A stretch of DNA of 64,000 nt, from NCBI RefSeq assembly GCF_001421355.1, contig NZ_LMKC01000005.1:383001-447000 (forward strand), in the 5' to 3' direction. The notes under the pieces are model-generated. The model was not told the DNA's origin, did not search any database, and saw only the letters and a program-made list of their open reading frames with translations. Position numbers and translations under genes: made by a program. Positions 16,991 through 24,730 of this stretch are shown piece by piece; the stretch's first letter is position 1, and every line of letters begins with the position of its first letter. Origin of the DNA: Sphingomonas sp. Leaf9 (GTDB lineage: Bacteria > Pseudomonadota > Alphaproteobacteria > Sphingomonadales > Sphingomonadaceae).

Positions 16991-18109
16991 CTACTTGCGG
17001 ACTGGCCCCGCAAACGCTCCCTTAAGCCGCGCGATTGCAAGATCGTTCGCTTCCTTCGCGCCCTGCACGACCTTGGCCATGCCGAAGAACTCGTGGGTAA
17101 CGCCCGGATAGGTGCGTTGTTCGACACGAACACCAGCCTTCCGCATCGCGGCAGCGAGCGTTTCGCCGTCGGACCGCAGCGGATCGATCTGAGCGTTAAT
17201 GATCGTTGTCGGCGGCAGACCGCGCAGGTTGGCAGCGACCAGGTTCAGGCGTGGATCCTGCGCGTCAGCCCTGCTGTTCTGGTAATAGTAGCCGAACCAG
17301 CCGAGCATCGGCGTGTTGAGCGGCTTGGCATTGGCCGAGTCCCGGCGCGACGGCAGGTTCATGCTGCTGTTCGCGATCGGATAGACCGAGACGATATGGC
17401 GTGGAACGGTCAGGCGATTATCGCGCGCGTAGATTGCCGTGGCTACGGCGAGGTTGCCGCCCGCGCTTTCACCCGCCACTGCGATCTTGGCCGGATCACC
17501 GCCCCAGCTCGCCGCATTTTGTAGCACCCAACGATAGGCGGCTGCCGCATCATCATGCTGCGCGGGGAACTTGAACTCCGGCGCATGACGATATTCGACG
17601 GACACCACGATCGCGTTCAGCGCCTTCGACATCGCCCGGGGCGCGGCATCGTAGGTTTCAACGTTGGCAATCACCCAGCCGCCGCCATGATAGTAGACGA
17701 TGACGGGCAGTCGACCGTTCGAGGGCGCGTTCGCAGGCTTGTAAATGCGGGCGAACTGCATGGCGTCGCTGCCATAGGGCACGTCCTGCGTGGCGACAGA
17801 CGGATCGGGTGCCGTTGGCATGCCCTGCTGCTGCATGGCCGCCTTTGCGCCATCCGCTGCAGACGGCTGTCGGCGGGCTTGGGCAGGCGTCAGCGCTTCA
17901 ATTGGCTTGCCGCCAAGGCCCGCTAGCGCGTCCAATACCCGCTGCATATCGGGTGCGGCTTTCGCCGGCTGCGTTGCCGGTTGCGCGGTTACCGGGGGCG
18001 GAGGCGCATCCACCGAGCGGGGCGACTGCGCGACGACGACTGCTGACGTGGCAACGATTGCGGACGCGACAATGAGTTGCGTCAGCCGACGCGTAGTTTT
18101 GTTTGGCAT
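16991..18109 (-). CDS. secreted alpha/beta hydrolase, hormone-sensitive-lipase type esterase
   Basis: A 372-residue esterase/lipase. A signal peptide covers about residues 1-28 and a Pro/Ala-rich linker follows. The HSL-family oxyanion motif HGGGW is at 141-145, the nucleophile Ser215 is in GESAGG, and the acid Asp (QIDPLRSDG) and His (VTHEFFGM) complete the triad. It probably hydrolyses short acyl esters in the periplasm. It is a single gene; the neighbours are unrelated. Confidence 0.92.
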   Translation of the reverse strand: MPNKTTRRLTQLIVASAIVATSAVVVAQSPRSVDAPPPPVTAQPATQPAKAAPDMQRVLDALAGLGGKPIEALTPAQARRQPSAADGAKAAMQQQGMPTAPDPSVATQDVPYGSDAMQFARIYKPANAPSNGRLPVIVYYHGGGWVIANVETYDAAPRAMSKALNAIVVSVEYRHAPEFKFPAQHDDAAAAYRWVLQNAASWGGDPAKIAVAGESAGGNLAVATAIYARDNRLTVPRHIVSVYPIANSSMNLPSRRDSANAKPLNTPMLGWFGYYYQNSRADAQDPRLNLVAANLRGLPPTTIINAQIDPLRSDGETLAAAMRKAGVRVEQRTYPGVTHEFFGMAKVVQGAKEANDLAIARLKGAFAGPVRK

Positions 18110-18377
18110 GAAACCTCCTGGGAATGTACCGCTTGAACAGTCAGGAGGTTGAGAAAGGTTCTGTACGGGATAGTGCAGAGCTGCCGAACCGATACGGGTC
18201 TACGCGTCATTTGCGTCGCCTAGTTTCGCTATCTACCCCACCATGTTTCTGCAGGGACCATATATTCTGCGCTGCAAGCGGACCCATCCTTGGCGCTCGT
18301 CATCGCTTTAAAGGAACAGCATCGATCCAGTTGCGCTTACTTCGCGACCGCCGAAAGGCACGAACCAGGAGCGCCCC

Positions 18378-18650
18378 ATGCCCAATACCGGACTGACGAT
18401 CGACACTGCCACTTTCACCGACAACCCGACGGACTATCAGGTCGAGTTCACGGGAACTGTGGACGACGAGCAGCAGCAGTTCGCTGTGAAGTACAGCGCG
18501 CTCGAGGCGCTAGCTGGCGAACAGACGTTGGATGATCCGCTTTCGGTCGCTCAAGCCCAGACGGCCCGCTTGGCCGAAGCAGCAGGCAAGGCGCTTGGGC
18601 GAGGACAGGCCAGCGACTTGGTAACGATCGGCGAAGGCGACCTGCTTTAG
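18378..18650 (+). CDS. small conserved hypothetical protein (DUF1488-like)
   Basis: A 90-residue acidic protein starting MPNTGLTIDTATFTDNPTDY. The beta-rich first half (YQVEFTGTVDDEQQQFAVKY) and helical second half resemble the DUF1488 layout, but I hold this loosely. It has a ribosome site (AGGAGC) upstream of ATG 18378. The function is unknown. Confidence 0.55.
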   Translation: MPNTGLTIDTATFTDNPTDYQVEFTGTVDDEQQQFAVKYSALEALAGEQTLDDPLSVAQAQTARLAEAAGKALGRGQASDLVTIGEGDLL

Positions 18651-18698
18651 GGTTTTCGCGGGAAGGCGGCTAACGAACCGCCTTCCTCCACCTGGCGT

Positions 18699-18929
18699 CT
18701 ACTCCGCGGTGCCGGCGCGGTCAGTCCAGAGGACGTAGCCGATGGCACCCGCAGCCGCCGCGCCGAACAGCAGCGCAATCGGCAGTGCCGAGCCCGACGC
18801 CTGCTGCTTCTCACGGTTGGACTTCATCTGTGCAACGAGCGCTGCCTTGTCGGCATCCGGCGCACTTGGCGATGCAGTCGGGGGATACGGCGCTTGGTTG
18901 GCGGCTGGGATTGGCGGGGTGTGGGTCAT
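18699..18929 (-). CDS. small tail-anchored membrane protein
   Basis: A 76-residue protein starting MTHTPPIPAANQAPYPPTAS, with a Pro/Ala-rich N-terminus, a short charged helix (KAALVAQMKSNREKQQ) and one C-terminal membrane helix at about residues 48-66. The start 18929 avoids an unlikely extension. The function is unknown. Confidence 0.5.
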   Translation of the reverse strand: MTHTPPIPAANQAPYPPTASPSAPDADKAALVAQMKSNREKQQASGSALPIALLFGAAAAGAIGYVLWTDRAGTAE

Positions 18930-19142
18930 GGCGTTCCTGCTTTGATAGAGAACGCCTAACTGTTGGGACTCGTTGATGTTCATTCGGGCAGCGCGGCTTT
19001 AAGACCGCTTAGGCACGAGCACAGTACTGAGCTTTCGCATCGGTCGCCGCCACTCGGCATGTCCCAACCAATATTGCTATCAATGTTCAGCGGCCAATTT
19101 CTGCCAATGCGGCAGTCATGCGATCCGCCTCGGCTAAGCCAG

Positions 19143-19400
19143 TTACCATCGACCGAGCCGCTCCATCTCGCGCCACTCACGCCGGATCGCAGCGGCTTCC
19201 CGGCGCGTCTCGATAGCCGCCTGACTATACATCCCGTGCTTCAGAGCGTTTTGGTTGCCGGGCGCGCCGCGTGACAGTCCGCCGTGCAGGCGACAGCGGC
19301 CGTTCGGCATTGCCGGGGATTGGCACGCCGTGCCCCGTCGCGTCTTGGCTAAGCATCGGCGCGCTTCCCGGAGCGCCTTGGGTTCTTCCGTCCGTTCCAT
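19143..19400 (-). CDS. HGGxSTG-type phage protein
   Basis: An 85-residue basic protein with the pattern CLAKTRRGTACQSPAMPNGR followed by CRLHGG and GAPGNQNALKHG, which is the Cys/His-Gly-Gly pattern of HGGxSTG-domain proteins common in phages and integrated elements of alphaproteobacteria. A small metal-binding or nucleic-acid role has been suggested by the Cys/His content, without proof. Its first 176 bases overlap the end of the upstream gene in another frame. It is the last gene of the satellite-like operon. Confidence 0.7.
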   Translation of the reverse strand: MERTEEPKALREARRCLAKTRRGTACQSPAMPNGRCRLHGGLSRGAPGNQNALKHGMYSQAAIETRREAAAIRREWREMERLGRW

Positions 19401-20025
19401 AGGGTTGACCCGCCGTTTCCTTATTGACCCCCGCCGCCCCGGGCTGACCGTGGTACACGTCGCCGACGATCGCCTGACCGCCAGGATGAACGGTCACATG
19501 CTCGACGCGAACCGTTTGCTGCCCCTTGCCCCGCAGCTTCGCCAGCGCCTCGATCTGCGCCGTGAACGTCCTTTGCAGCTTGACGGCAAGGTTGCCGTAC
19601 AACTGCACCCATTCGAAACTGTCGGTGTTGCAGGCGCGACTAAGGACGTCAGTGGTAAGCGCATGGTTCGCCGCCATCTGGATCGCCAGCGCAGCCTCTA
19701 GTTCGTCCTCCGGCTTGATCGCGGCGACCAGCGCCAGACTGGCGTTCAACTCCTGCTCAGTCGCGTTTGCCTTCCCCCGGCTCCGTGAAGCCCTGTTCAG
19801 CATCGTAAGGGATTGCCGCATGAAGTCGGGCGACCGGGTGCCGAGCGTGTCACCGATCCGCATTGTCCAGCCGCTGGGATCGTTGTGATGCGGGCCGATC
19901 CCGTTGTCGTCGGTTACTGCGGCTTCGACCGGCGGGACGCGAGCAATCCAGCGCTCGCGGGCCGTCGCGATGCGTGCCTGTTCCTTTTCGTTGGGTGGTT
20001 CCCTGTTGTCCTGTTCGGTTTCCAT
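19225..20025 (-). CDS. phage-type hypothetical protein (partner of HGGxSTG gene)
   Basis: A 266-residue protein read from ATG 20025, which has GAGGG upstream; a GTG at 20067 is an alternative. The helical core includes VAAIKPEDELEAALAIQMAA and the phrase KGQQTVRVEHVTVHPGGQAI, which I recognise as typical of a phage/element protein that is commonly encoded directly before HGGxSTG genes. The C-terminal 60 residues overlap that gene in another frame. Its role is unknown. Confidence 0.65.
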   Translation of the reverse strand: METEQDNREPPNEKEQARIATARERWIARVPPVEAAVTDDNGIGPHHNDPSGWTMRIGDTLGTRSPDFMRQSLTMLNRASRSRGKANATEQELNASLALVAAIKPEDELEAALAIQMAANHALTTDVLSRACNTDSFEWVQLYGNLAVKLQRTFTAQIEALAKLRGKGQQTVRVEHVTVHPGGQAIVGDVYHGQPGAAGVNKETAGQPYGTDGRTQGAPGSAPMLSQDATGHGVPIPGNAERPLSPARRTVTRRARQPKRSEARDV

Positions 20026-20079
20026 CGTCGGTCCCTCGCTATCGTTGCTCAGTTCGGGGCGCTCCACCCCACCTCACCA

Positions 20080-20205
20080 CCCCACTTGGAATGGGCCTGG
20101 AACCACCCCCACCCCACCTCCCCTTATAAAAGGGGAGGTGGTGGTGGGGTGATTGTGGTTCCCCACTTTCCCCACTTGATCCTCCCCACCTGTCGAAGTG
20201 GGGAA
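20080..20205. repeat. inverted-repeat and iteron-like spacer after RepA-like gene
   Basis: A 12-bp perfect stem with tetraloop lies at 20114-20141 (CCACCTCCCCTT, loop ATAA), inside a longer imperfect hairpin from 20101 to 20160. A second 10-bp stem pairs 20168-20177 with 20196-20205. The octamer CCCCACTT occurs directly at 20080, 20161 and 20170 and inverted at 20196. The position just downstream of primase and RepA-like genes would fit an origin or a terminator; no poly-T tail follows. Confidence 0.55.
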
Positions 20206-20207
20206 GG

Positions 20208-21479
20208 TCATTCGACCACGTCCCCAACGACCACGTAGGGCACGTCACGACCCTTCGTCGGGTCGGCTCGGCGCTCGACACGCAGCGCGCCGTTGGCGAG
20301 CCATTCGCGCAGGATATTAGAGATACGTTGCCGATCGGCCTTGGCGTGCTTCTCGGCGCTCAGCCCCAGCACGGTCGCGACAGCATTGCCCGCCCAATTC
20401 CCGGCCTGCGAGCTTTCACGGAACTCGCTACCGGCAATGATCCCCTGGACCCGACGAAGGTGATCCGGTGTCACGCCTGCGAAGGCATCCGGCGGTGTCC
20501 ACTGCGTCACCACGCCGACGTTATCGCTATGCTCGCCGTCGAAGTTGCCGAGGTCGACCGACGCCATGCGATACCATTCGGCCTTCTCGGCTGGGGCGCG
20601 ATTGTGCTTGTCGTCTTGGACGGTGAAAAGGCGGCGCTTTTCATCGTCGCCGTCGATCATGAAGCGCTCGGCCTCCTGATCGTCCATCCGGTTCAGGACC
20701 AAGGTGGACCGAGCAGCAGCAACCAGTGATGACGCACCACGCGACGCTTCCGCCGTGACTTTCGTGCCGCCCAGCTTCTTGCTGTGGTGAACCAGCACGA
20801 TCGAGCATCCGACCCGCTTCGCCAGCCGCGCCCATTCCTTCACGATCGCATCGATGGCGTTGTTGTCGTTTTCCTCGATCGAATGGCTCGAGACGAATGG
20901 GTCGACGATCAGCACATCGATGCCACGGGTCTTCAACTCGGCTTCCAGTCCGGCGATCACAGGCTTCAGGATCATGAATCCTTCCGGGCCATTTACCGCC
21001 GTGCAGAGTTCGTGCTGTTCCTCCATGCCGCTGTCGATGAACAGCCGATCGCCACACTCGTCCTCACAAACCTTGTAATGAATCGCAGCAGCCTGCACCT
21101 GGCGTTCCAGCTCTTCGCTGTCATCTTCAAGGTTCCAGTACCAGGCGCGCTGCGAACCGCCCCAAACGGACTTGCCGAGCAGCGCGCGCCCAGTCGTGAG
21201 TGAAAGCACGAGTGAGGCCATGAACGATGACTTGCCGACGCCACCCGGCGCCACGACCGCCGTCACGGTGCCACGCAGCAGCCAGCGGCCGAAGACCCAC
21301 GGGCGCGTTGGGATGGTGCGAGGATCTCGCCAATTGAACGGGGTGGCGCTGATCTTGACCGGCTTGGCTTCGAGCACCCCCCGAACCGCGCGACGGCTGG
21401 CGGCTGGCTCCGCATACGGGTAGCCCTCGAACGGTGGAGCGGCATCAAAGCGCGCCTGCATGTCGGTAGCGGCGTTCAT
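20208..21479 (-). CDS. RepA-like AAA ATPase (replicative helicase type)
   Basis: A 423-residue protein of the AAA_25/RepA hexameric-helicase group. Walker A is GGVGKSS at about 79-85 and Walker B is DVLIVDPF near residue 190, followed by CSIVLVHHSKK. The C-terminal about 90 residues form a likely winged helix (ADRQRISNILREWLANGALR). It would unwind DNA at the element's origin. It starts at ATG 21479 and overlaps the primase stop by ATGA. The upstream extension of the frame lies inside the primase gene and is not used. Confidence 0.88.
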   Translation of the reverse strand: MNAATDMQARFDAAPPFEGYPYAEPAASRRAVRGVLEAKPVKISATPFNWRDPRTIPTRPWVFGRWLLRGTVTAVVAPGGVGKSSFMASLVLSLTTGRALLGKSVWGGSQRAWYWNLEDDSEELERQVQAAAIHYKVCEDECGDRLFIDSGMEEQHELCTAVNGPEGFMILKPVIAGLEAELKTRGIDVLIVDPFVSSHSIEENDNNAIDAIVKEWARLAKRVGCSIVLVHHSKKLGGTKVTAEASRGASSLVAAARSTLVLNRMDDQEAERFMIDGDDEKRRLFTVQDDKHNRAPAEKAEWYRMASVDLGNFDGEHSDNVGVVTQWTPPDAFAGVTPDHLRRVQGIIAGSEFRESSQAGNWAGNAVATVLGLSAEKHAKADRQRISNILREWLANGALRVERRADPTKGRDVPYVVVGDVVE

Positions 21480-22468
21480 GCCATCGCCGCCTTTCGGGCG
21501 GTTATTTGCGCGTCGAGTTCGGCGTTGAAGTCCTTGTAACCAGCTCCCGGATACATGATCCGCACGGCCAGTTCTCGCGCCGCATAGGCGGTTGCTGCCT
21601 TCTCTGCGGCCACCCGTCCGGGCGCGTCGCCATCCGCACCGATGACGACGGCGCGAACGACGTCGGGGAACACCATGTGCGGCAGCATCGACGTTCCAGC
21701 CGCCACCCATACCGCGCGCCCGAGCGCCTGCATCAACGTCAAGCTATCCTCCAGCCCCTCCGCGACGATCATGGAACCAGACACCGGCCCCAGCCGGATC
21801 GCGCCGGTACGGACGTTGCCAAGGCTGTATTTCACCGTGGGCTTGCGGTCCTGTTCGGTGGCGATCACCGCTGCCTTTTGCCCGTCCTCGGTCAGATAGG
21901 TTCGTTGGATGGCGACTAGTGACCCGTCCGGCCCCGTTACCGCGGCGACCAGCGCCGGCAGGGGATCGGGACCGTTCGCTGCCAGCAACCCGTTCCCCTC
22001 GATTGTAGGCGGCGCCAGCCGTGCAAACCGGAGACAGTCGGGCAAATCCATGTCGATCCCGCGGTTGCGCAGATAGCGCGCGGCTGGCGTGCCGGTGATC
22101 GGCTGCGCAGCGCTCCAAATACGGGCCACCAGACGCGACCAGTCTTTCCGGGGTCGTTCGGCGGCGGCTGGCGTCGCGATCGTTCCTAGCGCGCCGCTAT
22201 CGAGCAACCGGGCCGCTTCGATCAGACCGACGCCGTAGGCATGCTTCATGAAGTCCAGCACGTCGCCCTGCGTATTGCAGCCGAAGCACATGAACCGTCG
22301 GTCGCCTGCGTAGATCGTGAAAGAGGGCGTTTTCTCCGTGTGGAAAGGGCAGCAGGCTTTCCATTCCTCGCCGACCCGCCGCAGCTTCACCCCCGCGCGC
22401 TCAGCGACCGCCGAAAGGGAGAAGTCGTTGCGAATGCGATCGAGCGCCGCGCGCAGATTAGCGTCCAT
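21476..22468 (-). CDS. phage-type DNA primase, CHC2 zinc finger plus Toprim
   Basis: A 330-residue primase. The CHC2 zinc finger has Cys40, His43, Cys61 and Cys64 (CPFH and CFGC). A Toprim domain follows, with SMIVAEGLEDSL and VIGADGDAPG carrying the metal-binding acidic residues. It lacks the DnaB-binding C-terminal domain of cellular DnaG (about 600 residues), as expected for an element-encoded primase. It is coupled to the RepA-like helicase (ATGA) and overlaps the preceding gene, forming a replication module. Confidence 0.92.
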   Translation of the reverse strand: MDANLRAALDRIRNDFSLSAVAERAGVKLRRVGEEWKACCPFHTEKTPSFTIYAGDRRFMCFGCNTQGDVLDFMKHAYGVGLIEAARLLDSGALGTIATPAAAERPRKDWSRLVARIWSAAQPITGTPAARYLRNRGIDMDLPDCLRFARLAPPTIEGNGLLAANGPDPLPALVAAVTGPDGSLVAIQRTYLTEDGQKAAVIATEQDRKPTVKYSLGNVRTGAIRLGPVSGSMIVAEGLEDSLTLMQALGRAVWVAAGTSMLPHMVFPDVVRAVVIGADGDAPGRVAAEKAATAYAARELAVRIMYPGAGYKDFNAELDAQITARKAAMA

Positions 22469-22988
22469 TGCCCGGCCCTCCGTCCAGCATATCGCCAAGG
22501 GTTGGATAGGTCGGATAGCTTGGCGTGTAGCTGTTGCGAAAGGCGCGCTGTTCGGCCGTCGAAAGGAACCGCGCTTCTTCGCCCTCCGGCTCGATCAGGA
22601 CAGGCAAGCCCGATTGCCGGAAAATCCGGTGTGCCTCCGAGATCGCGCTGGCATAGGTGCGCAGGTGTTCGGCTGGAGGCGTGAAAGCCGGTCGCTTGCC
22701 GTGCGCGGTCGAGTAGTGCCGGACGACCACAACCCATTCCGTGCGGCTCTCTTGGCGGATGACAAGGGCGCGACGACGCACGCCATCGGGGAAAGCTACC
22801 AGCACCGTTGTTCCTTCAGAGTTCGTGCAGGCGAGGCCCCAGCCGCCGGCCGATGCGGCCAGCAGCCCGGCGCTAAGCGCGCTGGCATAATTCACGACAG
22901 GGGCAAGCGCGTCGTCGGGGGTCAGGCAATGCCATTGCCCGTGCGCGACCTGCTCCACGATGACGAATGCGCGGGAATCGGGGGTCAT
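22458..22988 (-). CDS. hypothetical protein of replication operon
   Basis: A 176-residue protein starting MTPDSRAFVIVEQVAHGQWH. The first half is hydrophobic/Ala-rich without clear membrane helices; the C-terminal half is charged (EPEGEEARFLSTAEQRAFRN). It overlaps the primase gene by 11 bp and the preceding gene by ATGA. No family is recognised; the operon position suggests an element maintenance role. Confidence 0.5.
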   Translation of the reverse strand: MTPDSRAFVIVEQVAHGQWHCLTPDDALAPVVNYASALSAGLLAASAGGWGLACTNSEGTTVLVAFPDGVRRRALVIRQESRTEWVVVVRHYSTAHGKRPAFTPPAEHLRTYASAISEAHRIFRQSGLPVLIEPEGEEARFLSTAEQRAFRNSYTPSYPTYPTLGDMLDGGPGNGR

Positions 22989-23314
22989 TGTCCACCCCCT
23001 TCCGCCGCGACCGACTGCGAATATTCCTTAGCGACCCACACCACCGCGCGCTTGCCGCTGCTGCGATTGATGCGACGCTTGCCGCTGTCGAGGATGAGAC
23101 CCTTCGCCTTCAATTCGCTGGTTCTCGGCTGGGCGGACACGCGGGGCAGGCGCAGCGCAATGGCGCATTCCTCCGCTGTCCGGCCGGCCTTCTTGGCGCG
23201 TCGGATCGTCCGCAGAACCATGCGCTGCAACCGAGCACAATCCACCTCGCACGCTGCTTCGCCGCTTGTCTCGGCCGGTCCCTTCGAACCTGCTACGTTG
23301 GGATAATCAGTCAT
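22985..23314 (-). CDS. small winged-helix-like protein
   Basis: A 109-residue protein. Residues about 30-95 look like a winged helix (MVLRTIRRAKKAGRTAEECA, then PRTSELKAKGLILDSGKRRI), a pattern found in phage regulators that switch between DNA-bound states. It is coupled on both sides by ATGA overlaps. The target is unknown. Confidence 0.6.
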   Translation of the reverse strand: MTDYPNVAGSKGPAETSGEAACEVDCARLQRMVLRTIRRAKKAGRTAEECAIALRLPRVSAQPRTSELKAKGLILDSGKRRINRSSGKRAVVWVAKEYSQSVAAEGGGQ

Positions 23315-23505
23315 CGCCCGGTATCCTCCTCCGACAGAGGAGGCAGACCGGCGCGGTCGAGCAGCGTCGCAAGCCAGTCAGCTTGCTTCTCCGTCATGGG
23401 TGTGGCGTCGACCACCAGTTGCCCAAGAAACGACCCAGCCTTTCTGGTCATCGGCGGGTTGTTGGCGCGAAGAAGCTCCAACGCTGCGGTAGCGACCGGC
23501 GTCAT
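23311..23505 (-). CDS. small hypothetical protein
   Basis: A 64-residue protein starting MTPVATAALELLRANNPPMT. The start at 23505 overlaps the stop of the upstream gene by ATGA; the longer frame upstream overlaps that gene and is rejected. The phrase TRKAGSFLGQLVVDATPMTE suggests a small conserved element protein. The function is unknown. Confidence 0.5.
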   Translation of the reverse strand: MTPVATAALELLRANNPPMTRKAGSFLGQLVVDATPMTEKQADWLATLLDRAGLPPLSEEDTGR

Positions 23506-23702
23506 GCGAGCGCTCCCCACGCTAGTTCGGCAACAAGTGCGGAACGAGTTTTCGACAGGCCAAACGGCACGAGCCGTTGCCTCCGCAGAAGCTCGGTGGT
23601 ATCCTTCTGATTGTCGCCGCCAAGCAGACAAATCATCGGGAGCCGCTCGGTCAGCGCCGGGCGGCTTTCTCGTTTATGGGCGACCCCACGGAAGGTTGCC
23701 AT
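23502..23702 (-). CDS. small hypothetical protein
   Basis: A 66-residue basic protein starting MATFRGVAHKRESRPALTER. It lies 6 bp after the AlpA-like gene and is coupled to the next gene. No family is recognised. Confidence 0.4.
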   Translation of the reverse strand: MATFRGVAHKRESRPALTERLPMICLLGGDNQKDTTELLRRQRLVPFGLSKTRSALVAELAWGALA

Positions 23703-23708
23703 AGCCGA

Positions 23709-23879
23709 TCACGCTGCCTCGCCCAGCAGCGCGCGACGCGCGCTTGCATCGACGACCAGACGCTTGCGGCCGACCTTGACCGTATCGACCGTACCGGCAT
23801 TGATCAGCTCATAGGCCTTGGTTCGGCCGACACCGTACAAATCACAGAAGCGGCTGATAGGGTGGAGCACAGCTTGCAT
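23709..23879 (-). CDS. AlpA/excisionase-type helix-turn-helix protein
   Basis: A 56-residue protein read from ATG 23879, with a strong AAGGAGG site. It has the MerR-like/excisionase winged helix: PISRFCDLYGVGRTKAYELI followed by NAGTVDTVKVGRKRLV. Such proteins bind near attachment sites and direct excision or activate the integrase gene, as AlpA does in P4-like satellites. It heads the replication operon. The direct repeats at 23952-23971, upstream, could be its promoter or binding region. Confidence 0.8.
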   Translation of the reverse strand: MQAVLHPISRFCDLYGVGRTKAYELINAGTVDTVKVGRKRLVVDASARRALLGEAA

Positions 23880-23951
23880 TCGTCGCCTCCTTCATGCTGG
23901 CCGAACGCCAGCGGGCGACTACGGACTTACTGACAGGTTTAGCGGCATGTC

Positions 23952-23971
23952 TTTTGATCTATTTTGATCAA
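23952..23971. promoter_or_regulatory. AT-rich direct repeat upstream of AlpA-like gene
   Basis: TTTTGATC occurs at 23952-23959 and 23962-23969, exactly one helical turn apart, and the second copy is part of the palindrome TTGATCAA (23964-23971). The site lies about 75-90 bp before the AlpA-like start in an otherwise gene-free 95-bp gap. It could be a regulator-binding or promoter region. No protein is assigned. Confidence 0.35.
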
Positions 23972-23974
23972 TTT

Positions 23975-24730
23975 TTATGGCAGCGGGCTACCGTCCCGAG
24001 CATACATCAGCGCGAACGTTCTCCTGATTGCGGACTCAACGCTAGTTTTCTCTCGTGTCGGGTCTTCGGGTGCAACACAACGAATTGCTTCAGCCAAACC
24101 CTTGCCACTTCTTACCAGTTTAGCAGCGGTGTGCGCGTACGGCTCATCGCGCCTGTTCGCCGCTGTAGCGTTCGATGGCAGGCAACCCAATAATTGGACA
24201 TTCCTTGGCTGATTACCTTGACTGACGTTAGGACGGGCGGTGATGGCCGTAAGCAACTCTTGCGCGATACCGCCTCGACTGACGATTATGTCGTCCCGCC
24301 AAGGTATCCATTCAGCCATTTTAATAAACAAGCGCTGGCGAAAATAGGCCGGCTCTTTGAAAGGGGATTGAACTGGAATAAAGCGACCAGTTACAAATGT
24401 ATCGTGCCATTTGCAGCTGTTGGGCGCAAATAAGACCTGCGAGTCTCGCGGACGCCCGTCGGCGGCGTCGGCCGTCCAGATTTGAAGCGTTCCGCGAACC
24501 AGCGCGCGTTCAAGGGCCTTTTCCGATAACGCACCAGCGACAGTCCGCTTTAGCCAATCACTTTTTGTGTGCTCGTCAAGATGATGCAACGACAAAGAAG
24601 CATAGAACGCATATGCGGGATGGCTTCGATCACTTTCCGTCAAACCGCTGATCTCGAAGACAGATCGCAACTCAGACGCAGCGTCAATAAGCCTCACGCT
24701 ATCGGGAACAAGAAAACCGTCATCTATCAT
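23975..24730 (-). CDS. cargo gene of unknown function, coupled to integrase
   Basis: A 251-residue protein starting MIDDGFLVPDSVRLIDAASE. The start at 24730 overlaps the integrase stop by ATGA. The composition is visibly more AT-rich than the flanking genes. The C-terminal about 55 residues (HTAAKLVRSGKGLAEAIRCV and IRRTFALMYAR) resemble small helical DNA-binding tails seen in element proteins; the rest has no recognised motif. A gene right after an integrase, with foreign base use, is a typical cargo position in satellites. A defence role is possible but not shown. Confidence 0.6.
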   Translation of the reverse strand: MIDDGFLVPDSVRLIDAASELRSVFEISGLTESDRSHPAYAFYASLSLHHLDEHTKSDWLKRTVAGALSEKALERALVRGTLQIWTADAADGRPRDSQVLFAPNSCKWHDTFVTGRFIPVQSPFKEPAYFRQRLFIKMAEWIPWRDDIIVSRGGIAQELLTAITARPNVSQGNQPRNVQLLGCLPSNATAANRRDEPYAHTAAKLVRSGKGLAEAIRCVAPEDPTREKTSVESAIRRTFALMYARDGSPLP

